A stretch of DNA of 64,000 bases from Sisyra terminalis (taxonomy: Eukaryota; Arthropoda; Insecta; Neuroptera; Sisyridae): positions 68,272,630-68,336,629 of the forward strand of contig OY292274.1 in NCBI GenBank assembly GCA_958496175.1, in the 5' to 3' direction. Under the pieces are notes generated by a model. It was not told where the DNA came from. It saw only the letters and a program-made list of their open reading frames with translations, and ran no database searches. How positions within the stretch are numbered: position 1 is the stretch's first letter; the number at the start of each line of letters is the position of its first letter. A program made the position numbers and the translations under genes. Positions 24,421 to 35,577 of this stretch are shown piece after piece.

Positions 24421-24924
24421 ATCGAAATTCCGAAGGATCATCGGAAATAAAATCACAATGGCCGAATTTTAAATATTTTTCCATGAAAATTTCAGAAATT
24501 TTTTCTCAAATGTTTTCCCAGATTAAACTAATGCAACCCCTTAACAGAAATAATTATATTCAACACTTCAATTATTGCATCTCTTTATCTTAAGGACCAA
24601 CCAAACTGAAGTGCCGACAGTCTTATGTTATTTTTTTCTCTTTCTACTATTCCCAAGAAAATAACATTCTTTCTAAATATCCCATAAAGTAAATTTTCGG
24701 TTTGAAGAATCAACGATTGTTGCCAAACATTCAATTCAAAGTTTATGCCAACAATTACTGTTCAAAATTAATTGTTAGATTATCCATGAAAAGAAATACC
24801 GCGCCAAATAAAATGGGCTACAATCGAGACCACGTGTCGGTGTTAGTAATAAAATTTAGCCGAAATTTGGACCAATGTTTATATTATTACGAATTTTGTC
24901 TCATAAATCAGTTGCCAATTGGAA

Positions 24925-25128
24925 ATTGGCCCTTGTAGTGCCGATAAACTTTGATGTTTATTAATTCATTTGAATCATTGGAATTGTAACCATCATACGT
25001 CCCCCATCCCCCTTTTCTAGCCGTTATAATAAAGATAGTGCGACACAAACGACGTCGTATTTGAAAAGAAGTGCTCGCCGTGTGCAGTCGGTGGTTTTTC
25101 TTGGGTGTGATCCGAAATTCCTTTAACT
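24925..25128 (+). promoter_or_regulatory. Shared upstream module of ORF1-like gene 3
   Basis: GTAGTGCCGATAAACTTTGA then TGTTTATTAATTC (about 24934-24965), a C-rich tract CGTCCCCCATCCCCC (about 24999), TTATAATAAAGATAGTG (about 25025), TATTTGAAAAGAAGTGCTCG (about 25060) and the ATG. The module is about 30 bp shorter than in genes 1, 2 and 4, otherwise in the same order. An in-frame TGA seven codons upstream fixes the ATG at 25129. Confidence 0.6.
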
Positions 25129-25764
25129 ATGGCACCATTTCCGTGGTTCATCTATCGCAACTTTGGATACGACGATTTTAATATACCATTTGGAGTGCCA
25201 CCGTTTGGCGGCGGTGATTTAATCGAGAACTATATGTATCTGCAGAATCCAATGCGCCGCCATAATTGGCACCATGTCAACTTTGGCGACTACGAGGAGG
25301 CCTGTAACCAGATGAAAAGTGTGGTATTCTATGGCATTCCGGAACACGAGTACCGGAACTTCGACTATTTGATGCACATTTTGTATTCGTTGATCACGGT
25401 GCACTTGCGGGTGGAAGATTTCCAATTCGATGATATCACCGACTTGCAACGTCTGGGGATTCGAACCAACACCGATCCCGGACCACGTCCGTTGATGGTG
25501 CGCTTCGCGAAAGTGTCGGTTCGATTCCGCGTGATTTATAGATCACTGTATTTGGACCGGACGCCGTATTCGGTGGAGAAATACCACAATGCCGCGGATT
25601 ATCGTATGGTGAAAATTATGAGGGAAATTAAGAACCGATTGCGGACGGCCGGAATTCATTCGTACCAATTTGGTACCATATTGATTCTGGGGAAGAAGCA
25701 TTACACGTTGGCGGATATTCGCAACGATGAAAACCTCGCCATGTATGCACCACCTGTTCAATAG
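25129..25764 (+). CDS. Solo LINE ORF1-like RNA-binding protein, paralogue 3 (divergent N-terminus)
   Basis: A 211-aa single-exon protein. The C-terminal two thirds follow the family: SVVFYGIPE (64-72), LQRLG, RPLMVRF (120-126), a basic helix with RLRTAGI and a closing TLADI. Two features stand out. Residues 1-58 lack heptads and are rich in Phe, Tyr, Pro, Gly and His (PFGVPPFGGG at 20-29), unlike the coiled coils of genes 1, 2 and 4. The otherwise conserved RDYTAENY becomes KYHNAADY (151-158). Loss of the coiled coil suggests it does not trimerise like LINE-1 ORF1p, or binds a different partner. The frame is intact and the codons GC-rich, so it does not look like a decaying copy. Confidence 0.75.
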   Translation: MAPFPWFIYRNFGYDDFNIPFGVPPFGGGDLIENYMYLQNPMRRHNWHHVNFGDYEEACNQMKSVVFYGIPEHEYRNFDYLMHILYSLITVHLRVEDFQFDDITDLQRLGIRTNTDPGPRPLMVRFAKVSVRFRVIYRSLYLDRTPYSVEKYHNAADYRMVKIMREIKNRLRTAGIHSYQFGTILILGKKHYTLADIRNDENLAMYAPPVQ

Positions 25765-25884
25765 GATGCTGGGACAACAGACCATCTTTATCATTCATCT
25801 TAGGTATAAAAACTTATTATTTTTTATCCTTTTTTATAGTATCTAAGACGTTCCCACTTTCTTACTGTAATTATTAACTTTTTT

Positions 25885-26910
25885 TTCTTACTAAATATTT
25901 TAAGTGTCCTTTCTAAGTGTTTTCCCCCTTAAAAACATTTACTCTAACAGGATGGAATCAAAATTTTTTGGTATAGTCAGGGAAAAGTCAGGGAATTTCA
26001 TATTTTTTTATAATTTCCACCGGATGGTTAAGTTTTAAAGTTAAAAAATGGCATTTACGTTATTCACACCTACAAAGTGCTGCCAGAAAACCAACTGGGA
26101 ACTATAACAATGACGTTTTTGAACAAAGTTTTATTGGAAATCACGAATTATTTACACCAAAAACGGATTTAAGGGGGGGAATACGGAGCCACTTACTCCC
26201 CCCCCCCGGTATAAAGTGGTCCAAATATTTTTTTCTTAGTAAAGATTTTAAGTGTCCTTTCTAAGTGTTTTCCCTCTTAAAACATTTACTTTAACAGGAT
26301 GGAATTATTTTTTTTTTGGTGTAGTCAGGGATTTTTTTTTTTTATAATTTCCATCGCATGGTTGTGTTTTAAAGTTACAAAATGGCACTCAACGCTATTC
26401 AAACCTACAAAGTGCTGCCAGAAAACCAACTGGGAACTATAACAATGACGTTTTTGGACAAAGTTTTATTGGAAATCACGAATTATTTACATCAAGAACG
26501 GATTTAAGGGGAGGAACACGGAGTCACATCCTCCCCCCCCCGGTATATAGTGGTCCAAATATTTTTTTCTTAGTAAAGATTTTAAGTGTCCTTTCTAAGT
26601 GTTTTCCCCCTTAAAAACATTTACTCTAATAGGATGGAATTAAATTTTTTTGGTAAAGTCAGGGATAAGTCAGGGAATTTCATATTATTTTATCATTTCC
26701 ATCGCATGGTTAAGTTTTAAAGTTGAAAAATGGCATTTACGCTAGTAAAACTTACAAAATGCTGCCAGAAAATCAACTGGGAACTAAAACAATGACGTTT
26801 TTGAACAGTTTTATTGGAAATCACGAATTATTTACATCAAGAGCGGATTTAGGGAGGAGGCACGTACCCCCCCTCCCCTCGGTATAAAGTGGTTCAAATC
26901 TGGAAGATTT
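25885..26910. repeat. Three-unit, 335-bp tandem array behind gene 3
   Basis: Starts about 120 bp after the gene 3 stop. Units at about 25888, 26227 and 26563 begin TTTTAAGTGTCCTTTCTAAG and carry AAAGTGCTGCCAGAAAACCA, ACTATAACAATGACGTTTTT, TTGGAAATCACGAATTATTT and a C-rich CCCCCCCCGGTATAAAGTGG end. Each unit has a tTAAAAAATGGCAtT-type GCCAT core on the minus strand. No coding. Confidence 0.85.
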
Positions 26911-27011
26911 CACCATGGGTTTGATAGACCTTAAAGGATGTTTTATACCATACATTGATATCCAATAGTCAAAAACATTTGAACCGAAATTGGCCTAATT
27001 GTGTATAGTAA

Positions 27012-27306
27012 TCAAGACCGGATTTAGGGGGGGACACAGGGGCACGTGGCCCCCCAGGGTATTTTTGTGTACTGTCAAGATTCCATAACAGTACATACTT
27101 AGAAGCAAATCAAATTATAATTAGAGTTGTTAAAATATATGAATAAAATCACAGAAAGAACATTAATGAAACTTTAGTCTATTTCTAGCTGGAATTGCTG
27201 GATTTTTTTCGTCGCATCACGCACTTGAAAGATGATATTGTGCCCCCCCCCCCCCCCCCCCCCCGCCACCTATCCCCCAGAAAAAAATCCTGAATCCGCT
27301 CTTGAT
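27012..27306. mobile_element. Small non-autonomous element with G/C-rich inverted ends and 22-bp poly(C)
   Basis: The left end ATCAAGACCGGATTTAGGGG and right end CCTGAATCCGCTCTTGAT are imperfect inverted repeats, with GGGGGG and CCCCC tracts just inside. A run of 22 C lies at 27243-27264. The same CAAGA(A/G)CGGATTTA end appears inside the array at about 26494 and 26838, so the array may have captured this terminus. Family unknown. Confidence 0.45.
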
Positions 27307-27489
27307 TTATATACCTACGTCAAATAGATTGAAAAGATCAAGGATGTTATGGAGGTACAATCGGAAAAATTCCTTAATAATAGATCGATACTTAAAGCAA
27401 CTGTTTATAGTTTTACGAGAAAATCGGAAAATTCACCAAAAATTTTAAGCAAAACAAAGAAAAGACCAAAAAAATATAGAAATTTTTGC

Positions 27490-29480
27490 AGTAACTTTTG
27501 GGACTAAATATTTGTGGACTAAAATTTTATGTTTTTGTCTAGAAACTTTAAATTTAAACTCCATCATCTAGTAGGCTATGAAATTATCTAAAAATTTGGT
27601 GCCTTGCATTTTTTCGATGCAACCATTGCATTTCAAGCAAATAGTGGTCAAAGCAAGAGAGAAATTTAATACTCGCATAACTGCATAAAGTGCTATGGCG
27701 TTATTTCTTGATTTTCATTTTTTTTTCTTCAAATTTTTTCACAGCCAACTAGATTATTTTTTTTTAATTGCAGTACAATAAATAAGGTGAGCACTGAAGG
27801 AACATTTTATTTATGTTAAAGGAAAAACTTTATGAAACATATCAATAAAAGACAAAAGATAACCAAAGTAGCTGGCCAATCAAAGCCTTCTAATTTATAG
27901 TTAAGTTGATATAGGCAATAAATAATTATAAAACAAAAAAAAAATATGTTGTATCATGGCTAACTAGATGATGCTATAAAAATTTATAGTTAAATGATGA
28001 AAATATAAAATTTTCGTCATTAAAACTATGTTTTCCTGGCCATTTTTCCCGAAAACATTCACTGTAAAACCCACCCCTATAAATAAAACTCGTGGCCACT
28101 TACCCCTAATTGTAACAAAAGAACTAAATTATTTTTTTTTCCATTGCATATTTATTATATAAATGAAATGAATTGAAAGCTCAACTTTTATAGATTAAAA
28201 TTTTATGTTTTCACTCAGTAACTCTAAGTTTAAACTATATCATCTAGTAGGATATGAAATTATCTTAAAGTTTGGTCCCTTGCATTTTTTCGATGCAACC
28301 ATTGCATTTCACGAAAAATGTAGTAAAAGGAAGAAAAGTTTTGTGTTTATAAATTTAAGCTAACAGAACTAAAGAGTGCTATGGTTGATTTTCATTTGTT
28401 TTTCTTCAATTTTTTTTTTACAGTCAACTATGATAATTTTTTTAATGGGAAACTTTAGAAATTTTTTTCCCTCCTCTCACAGTAGTACAATAAATGAAAT
28501 GTAAACAAAAGAAAAATTTTCATTAAGTCAAAGGGGAAACTTTAATAAACAATAGAACATAGCAGTTGGGATCCAGTTGGCATTCACAGCCTTCTAATAT
28601 GAAGTTAAGTTGATATTCGCAAAGCCTACTACTCCTCTTCATTCAACCACAATTTTCTTCAAAACCATAAGTTATATCAAAAAAAATCAAAAAACAAAAA
28701 TTTTAAATTATTTCATGGTTTACCAGATGATGCTATAAAAATTTATAGTCAATTGGAGAAAATATAAAGTTTTGGTCATCGAAACTATATTCCTATGGCC
28801 TTTCAACCATACTGTCCAAAATGGATTAAATAATTTCCAAGATATACCAATTTTTTTTAAATAAGCAATATTCCTTTTGAAAAAATTGAAAATTTTTAAG
28901 TAACTTAAGAAGATATTCATGGGATTTCCAATGTCCATGGTAATTGATTAAAATTTATTGTAGAAAAGATCAATTGGAAGTTCACACTATATGGGACCAA
29001 AAATTTGAGTTTTCACCCCGAAACTCTAACTTTTGCCGGTATGATCTAGTAGGCTATGAAAAAATCTACAATTTTGATGCCTTTCATTTCTTTGGTGCAA
29101 CCAATGCATTTCCCGGAAATTGGGGTTCAAAGGACCAAGAATTCAATCCAAATTCCCAACTAGTAAAACTTGGTGTGCGTTGGCGTTAAACTTCGATTTG
29201 CATATGTTTTTTTTTCACAGTGAACTATATAATTTTTTAAAGGAAATAAAAAAATTACTTCCACTCCTTCAATATTAACATAACATACACATGGAAAAAT
29301 GCAAGAGTTTCTTCCGAAAAAAAATATGAAATTCCGATTTCTCGAGAACTACTCAACCGATTTTGATGAAATTTTACACAGATCTTAGAGGTTTAATTCT
29401 AAATTTTTTTTCTTTGTTCAATTACAACTATTTAAACAAAAATCCAGAGCAGAATTCAATCCAAATTCCCAACTATAGTA
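27490..29480. repeat. Repeat block copy behind gene 3
   Basis: Several diverged subrepeats, each with CCATCATCTAGTAGGCTATG or CATCATCTAGTAGG (about 27560, 28240) or TGATCTAGTAGGC (about 29042), followed by a GCCTTGCATTTTTTCGATGC box. 28190-28740 parallels 19010-19560 and 28800-29420 parallels 23830-24400. No coding region supported. Confidence 0.65.
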
Positions 29481-29484
29481 AAAA

Positions 29485-30890
29485 TTAATAAAAGACAATC
29501 ACTCAATAAAGCAATCATAGCCTTCTCATTTTTGTTAAATTAATAAATCCTTGGGTAGTACTCCCATGCAATAAATCACGATTTACTTGCAAACCATTGG
29601 TTGAATCAAAAAAATTTACTGCACAAAAATTTTAGATTATTCCATGGCTTACTAGATTATGCAATAAAAATTCATAGTTATTGAGTCAAAACATAAAATT
29701 TTGGTCCACAGAAACTATAGACCTCTATTTTATCCTATTTTAAATAAAAGTTTAAACTTTTTCCAAATAAACAATGGAATGAAGTGTTTAAAACGATAAA
29801 ATTTTAAATAATATCACAAGATTTTCATAGCAGTTATCAATACTCAATACAATTCATTCATCATATTATGATAACAAAAGCGGGGAAGAGGGTATATTAA
29901 GATGCATTTTTACCGAGAAAAAAGCACTTAATATTAACCCCAAGAATAACCTTTTTTAAAATATATGCACCACATGTTTAATTAATCACTAACTTCATTA
30001 TTACTGCAACTGCAATTTTATATGCATTTTTTCAATAAAGTTATCCTCCAATTTACAGCCATTTAGGCTCAAATGGAATATTTTTTATGTCCATTTAATT
30101 TTCAATGATAAAAGCTTAGTATTATAAATGCATTTGATTAGCCAATGCAGAATTGCATATATATTTTCATGCTTAACCAATTGTAGCATCTCTAAAGAGG
30201 ATTCTCTCCATTGTTATAATTGATTTCAAATAAAATACCAGTTGAAAACCTTGAAAACATATAATTTATATTTCCAACAATTAACACTAAAAATTAACTA
30301 TTGGGAACAATTGTTCAACCCTTTATTGGCTAGCAACCGCAACTTTAAATTCATTTTAATTTGAATACAAATTCTCAACAATGAATCCCAAAAATCCTTT
30401 AGTTTTCCTCCAAATCAAATTTCCATTGATTCTATAGTAAAATCTAAGCCTTGGGAAATTTCCTTGATCATATTTTCCTCAACAATATAACCAAAATGAT
30501 TGAATCGATTTGTTTAAATTTGATGTTTTTTTTTGGGATATTTTCTATAAATTTTTTTAACAAATTTTCGTACAAAATTTGTTGATTTTATTTTATCTTT
30601 GCTGTTGAAGCATTTTTTTTTTACTATTTGGGCTTAAACCAATCACTGATTCACAAGCTTAACTTAAGACATGTTTAAGACAAGGATACCAACTGAAAAA
30701 TATTCATTACTTAAGGGAATTTGGAATATATTTCTCTTTCTTTATTTAATTAATTTTCTCATCGAATTTTTGATGATGTAATAAGTTTAGATATTAATTT
30801 AGTTATCAGAGAAGGATTTTGCATTAATTTCAATATTTAGATTATCAGTTTGTATCAATAAACATTTTTAATTGTTCTACGAATGGAGAT
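29485..30890. repeat. Segmental duplicate, right copy
   Basis: Counterpart of 19728-21140, offset about 9.75 kb in direct orientation. Differences are mostly single substitutions and T-run length changes, with one larger divergence after about 30750. It is placed behind gene 3 as the left copy is behind gene 2. Confidence 0.8.
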
Positions 30891-33044
30891 AAAAATAAAT
30901 CAATGATTTTTTTCTCAAATAAATCCCCAAATTATGATTGTAGAAATCAATAAAATTCATAAACTTTATTTACCGGAAATTTTTCATAAATTTAAAATAT
31001 TAAAACTATTTTATATATTTCCAGGTCAATAATTGGGAATGATAATATTCAGTAGCAGTTTTGGCTGACCAATTCGAATGGAATCCTAAATAATGATAAC
31101 AGGATGGACATCAAATAATAATTCACGTGAATTAATGATATAAATACATTTTTTTCTTATAAAAATAAATTTGCGCTTAAAAATATTTTTGTTGTTTTCA
31201 TTAAAAATGTATTATTAGATTATTCAAAAAAAAAATTGTAATATTTGTAAAAAAAAAAGATTAATACCTATTTTTTTTAAAAAAAAAAGAACCTAATTGC
31301 TTATTAGTTAATCAGAAAAAAATAATGATTTTTGTATTAATCATTTTTTTTCCATTTGAATTGAAAAATTTGTATCAGACAAAGTTGTAAAATTTGATGA
31401 TTTTTCTTTGGAACAACTTATTGTTTATTCTTAAGGTATGGATAACAATTTGTTCTTTTGCAACAATTGGCAACTCTCAAAAGTAATATAATAATAATAC
31501 ATTTAAATAATCTCAGCTTCATAAATTCAACAGATTTTGGCATTGTATCTTATAAAAATCGTATTTTATGTCATAAGTTTGTTTCTATTATATAATTTCT
31601 ATAATAAAATCAATAAATTTTATTCGTCAAAATAATAATTAATATTTTATTTCTATTCCTTTGAGTATTTGAAGTATTTAAATATTTGTTAATTGAATAA
31701 TATTTTCGATAAATTTGAGTTTATTTCACAAAAAATGATCAAAGATTTGAACTAAAAAAGTTTGTTATTAATTAAGTCAATTTCCAAGAAGCAAATTTCG
31801 ATTTGGAAAGTTAGGAACTTTGGATCAAAGAACAAATTCCGAAGTCCCCGAAATTCCCAATACTTGGGCACTTAATTTTGGGCTTTTCTGTGCATCTATC
31901 AAAGCCAATATTTCCTGAATTTAATGGTCGAAAACCAATTGGTCAACTCACGGTATTATCCTTGTTGAAAAAAATATTTTTTGACTACTTCTGATTTAAA
32001 ATATGTTGATTTTTTGATATCTTAAAATTTTTAATTTAAAGGTTCAATTTATATCCAACTAATGGGTGTCCGTTTATTTATTTTAATCAACCTTCTTCTA
32101 CTTTTATTATTAAAAATTAAACGATAATAGGTAACCTTTTTTTCAGGAGAAAAATCAGTTGAACTTGGTTACAAAGTTTCCATCAAATCAATAAAGCTCT
32201 CTTTAAATTGGAACCATAAATGAAATCAGAATAAAATATTGATACAACTATTAAAATTAGACTTGTTTGTGACCTTTATACCGTTTTTTTGGGCGAAACA
32301 CTAAGTACCTGAAATCAAAATACTATCGAAATCGATAAATCTATTCTTCAATTATACAATAGAATTCAGGTAGACAAAAATTTACGTTCATTTCATCAAC
32401 CTTGGGTCAATAATGTTCAATATTGTGAGCAAAACATGGATAAATTCCAAACAAGTGTGAAATTGTAAGGAATTTTACCTGAACTCGACGGGTGGTATGA
32501 GATTACATAGTAAAAGCTAAAGTCCAAAATGTGAGAAAAATTCCGATTCCAAGGTGTCACTAATGAATTCGGAATTAGGTGTTAATGTATTTATAATTGA
32601 CAACAAATAATAAATACCTTAAACCGGTTCAGATTCCTTATGCGACATATTTATACCTGCCATTATCTCGTTTTTGGACTTTAAGCTTTAACTATGTTAT
32701 TTTATATATCAACAGTTGAAAGTACAATAATCTGCATTCCATACTATCCAACGAGTAAACTGATTCTGCACTTAACGTGTGGAATCCATACTGACAAAAC
32801 TCACAACAAAAACAGAATTTTAATTTTATATCTTATTATTTTGTTATATATTTAAAGTCATTATACTAAATTCAAATTTATATTTTGCCTAGACGTTAAA
32901 ATTTAAATTTTTATAAGCTGTTAAGATAAAATTAGTTCATTTCAATTCGATTATATATTTGTCAATGCAGTTTTAAGTTAATAATCATTCAATTATCGAA
33001 GCGAACATATCAACAAAATGAAGTATATAATTTCTATAGGCATA
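30891..33044. other. AT-rich DNA, nothing recognised
   Basis: No supported reading frame, RNA gene or clear repeat. Long A/T runs near 31200-31400. This is the longest featureless stretch in the accessory half. Confidence 0.5.
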
Positions 33045-33985
33045 TAAGACTGATTCAAAAAAAAATTATTAATTTTTTTTTCTTAATTATATCGAAAATA
33101 TTGTTGGGAATGACAACAACAAAAAAAAACTGTGAAAGTTTAAGCTCTTAATATTAATATTAAGAGGTGCCGCATCGCAAATTTCATTTTTCCATTTAAA
33201 TAACATGGGAACAATATTCTCTTGCACTTTGGAATTTTATAGCTCATGTTGGTGACAATATTTCGGAATGACCAAGGTATATTCTTGTAGAAAATTGAAC
33301 GATCTACAAAAAAGGTCTCGGACAAGTTTTTGATATATTTATTCCTTCAAAAGTTATTCGAGGTCAAAGTTGAACTAAAGAGAAATTTTAATATTTTTTC
33401 AATTTTTTGACGCAACCATCAATTTTATGAGAAAATTTTATAGGATATTTTTTGTAGAGCACTTTTTTTTCTAAAACTTATCTCCAAAAATTTTTTTGAT
33501 ATTTTTCACATTATTTTTCAAATAACTTAGGACCTGTGAAAAATATCAAAAACTTTTATAGAGATAAGTTATAGAAGAAAAAGGGCTCTACAAAAAATGT
33601 CCTACAAAATTTTCTCATAAAATTGATGGTTGCATTAAAAAATTGAAAAAACATTAAAATTTCTCTTTAGTTCAACTTTGACCTCGAATAACTTTTGAAG
33701 GAATAAATATATCAAAAACTTGTTCGAAACCTTTTTTGTAGATCGTTGAATTTTCTACAAGAATATACCTTGGTCATTCCGAAATATTGTCACCAACGTG
33801 AGCTATAAAATTCCAAAGTGCAAGAGAATATTGTTCCCATGTTATTTAAATGACAAATCGAAATTTGCGATGCAGCACCTCTTAATATTAATATTAAGAG
33901 CTTAAACTTTCACAGGATTTTTTTTTGGCATTCCCAACAATATTTTCGATATAATTAAAAAAAAATCATCATTTTTTTTTGAAAG
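33045..33985. mobile_element. Foldback element, about 460-bp arms (copy 2)
   Basis: A second near-complete copy of the 5518-6505 family. The left arm opens AAGACTGATTCAAAAAA and carries GGTCTCGGACAAGTTTTTGA. The loop near 33513 is very short. The right arm returns through ACTTAGGACCTGTGAAAAAT to about 33985. The arms are closer to each other than to copy 1 in places, which fits arm-to-arm conversion or replication through a hairpin. Confidence 0.8.
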
Positions 33986-34109
33986 AATAAAAAAAAATAA
34001 AGCATTTTACAAATGCCTGCGTTACAATTGATATACACTTGATTATGTTATATGCAAATATTTTTTTTATTAAATATCAGAGGATTCTTTAATTCTTTGA
34101 TTCTTAAAA

Positions 34110-34520
34110 AAGTTAAGAGACTTTTTTTGTAGAGCATTAAATTCCCTTCAAGAATCTATACTGTTTCTATATATTTATTTATTCGTCAGTTAAAAAATTC
34201 CAAAATAAAGAAGATAAATCTAAAAATTATATCAATGTCTGAAGCTTGATTATTCGGAATGTGGCGTGTCTGGCAAAAATTTTCAAAGAGACCTTTTTTG
34301 TAGAGAATTTAATTTTCTATAAATATAAGTGCAGATGAATTATTTTATCTTGATAGTTTGACAGCATTGACGCAAAAATGAAAGCACAAATAAAAAATCG
34401 AAATTAATGATGATAGACCTCTTAGTATTAATATTAAGGGCTCAAACTTTCACGATAATTTTTTTGTCACCTTGAACAATTTTTTAAAAAAATAGTCGAT
34501 TTTTTTGGTCCAGTCTATTC
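34110..34520. mobile_element. Diverged relative of the foldback element
   Basis: Holds GAGACCTTTTTTGTAGAGAA (about 34289), CCTCTTAGTATTAATATTAA and a GGTCCAGTCTATTC end near 34505, matching the order of landmarks in one foldback arm but with many changes. Confidence 0.5.
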
Positions 34521-34992
34521 TTTAATTATATAGATTTTCACCACTTTAGTCATTATAAAATGTATATATTTTACTAAAGTCTGATACATTTTGTGGGTTG
34601 GCCACCTCTGACAATCTCTGATTTAAATAAACAATGAATAATCTATCGTTTATCTATATATATGTAAAATTGTTTTATTGGTTTAGGTAAATTTCAAAAA
34701 TTTAATATATTCTGTATCGATTTAGCTCAAATTTTGCCACGATATACAATCCGTTTTAAAGTTTTTATCCTTTTTTTTATATGACGGTCAATACTTCATT
34801 GTTATGTTAAGCAGTAATTTTTAAGGGTAGATCAAATTTTCTTAAGACGTAATTAATAAAAGTATATCCATAAGGTTAAATGATAATTGGTTCAGCAAGG
34901 GATGCTGCGGATTGATGCGGAAGATGATTCTAATAACTCACAAGCTTTTTTTCCAAAATTCTGCTTATTTATTTACATCAGCCGGGTTCAGC

Positions 34993-35149
34993 CAAGGTTT
35001 ATAAATTACACAGGTTGCCCCATTAGAAACAAAAAAAAATGACGTCATACGAAGAATTTTAAAATTTGAATCAGTCTGAAGATATATATGAATTTCTTCT
35101 GGATACGTCACGTGGCGCATGAGACCACCTGTGTATTTTATAAACCTTG
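34993..35149 (+). mobile_element. MULE-type MITE, 9-bp TSD, upstream of gene 4
   Basis: A 157-bp element between perfect GGGTTCAGC repeats (34984-34992 and 35150-35158). Termini are CAAGGTTTATAAATTACAC and GTATTTTATAAACCTTG. It lies about 430 bp from the ATG of ORF1-like gene 4, just outside its conserved upstream module. Confidence 0.85.
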
Positions 35150-35309
35150 GGGTTCAGCTGGTTATTCTATAAAATGTACCAAGTATCCAACACTGAACCA
35201 AAATTAATAATATAACAAAGTACTATCAACAAGTATGCCGAACAATATTTGAAATATTTGAAACATTTTTCTATTATCAATATATTGGACACCGGATAAC
35301 GTAAATATA

Positions 35310-35577
35310 AACAAATACTTCCAATAACTGATTTTTTGCGAATTTGACATTTTTCTTGCGATAAGCTCTGCCGGTGTTTATTTAATTGTTTTGAATATTG
35401 AATACATTGGTATTTCAAGCCACACACATACATGTCCCCCTCATTCCCGGCGGTTGCCTAAATTGGTTTACCATATAAATATCGGATAATCAAGTTAATA
35501 ATTATTTGCAAACAAGTGGTCGGTCAGTGAAGACGTGCTATTCCTCTGTCATTCCCCTGAAGTGATTTGCGTTCAAG
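35310..35577 (+). promoter_or_regulatory. Shared upstream module of ORF1-like gene 4
   Basis: ATAACTGATTTTTTGCGAAT (about 35324), CATTTTTCTTGCGATAAGCT (about 35348), GGTGTTTATTT, CACACACATACATGTCCCCC (about 35421), GGCGGTTGCCTAAATTGGTT, CATATAAATATC (TATA-like, about 35471) and CAAGTGGTCGGTCAGTGAAG (about 35513). The last part is close to the leader of gene 2 (AAGTGGTTGTCG, GTGAAGAAGTGCTATTC). An in-frame TGA five codons upstream fixes the start. Confidence 0.62.
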
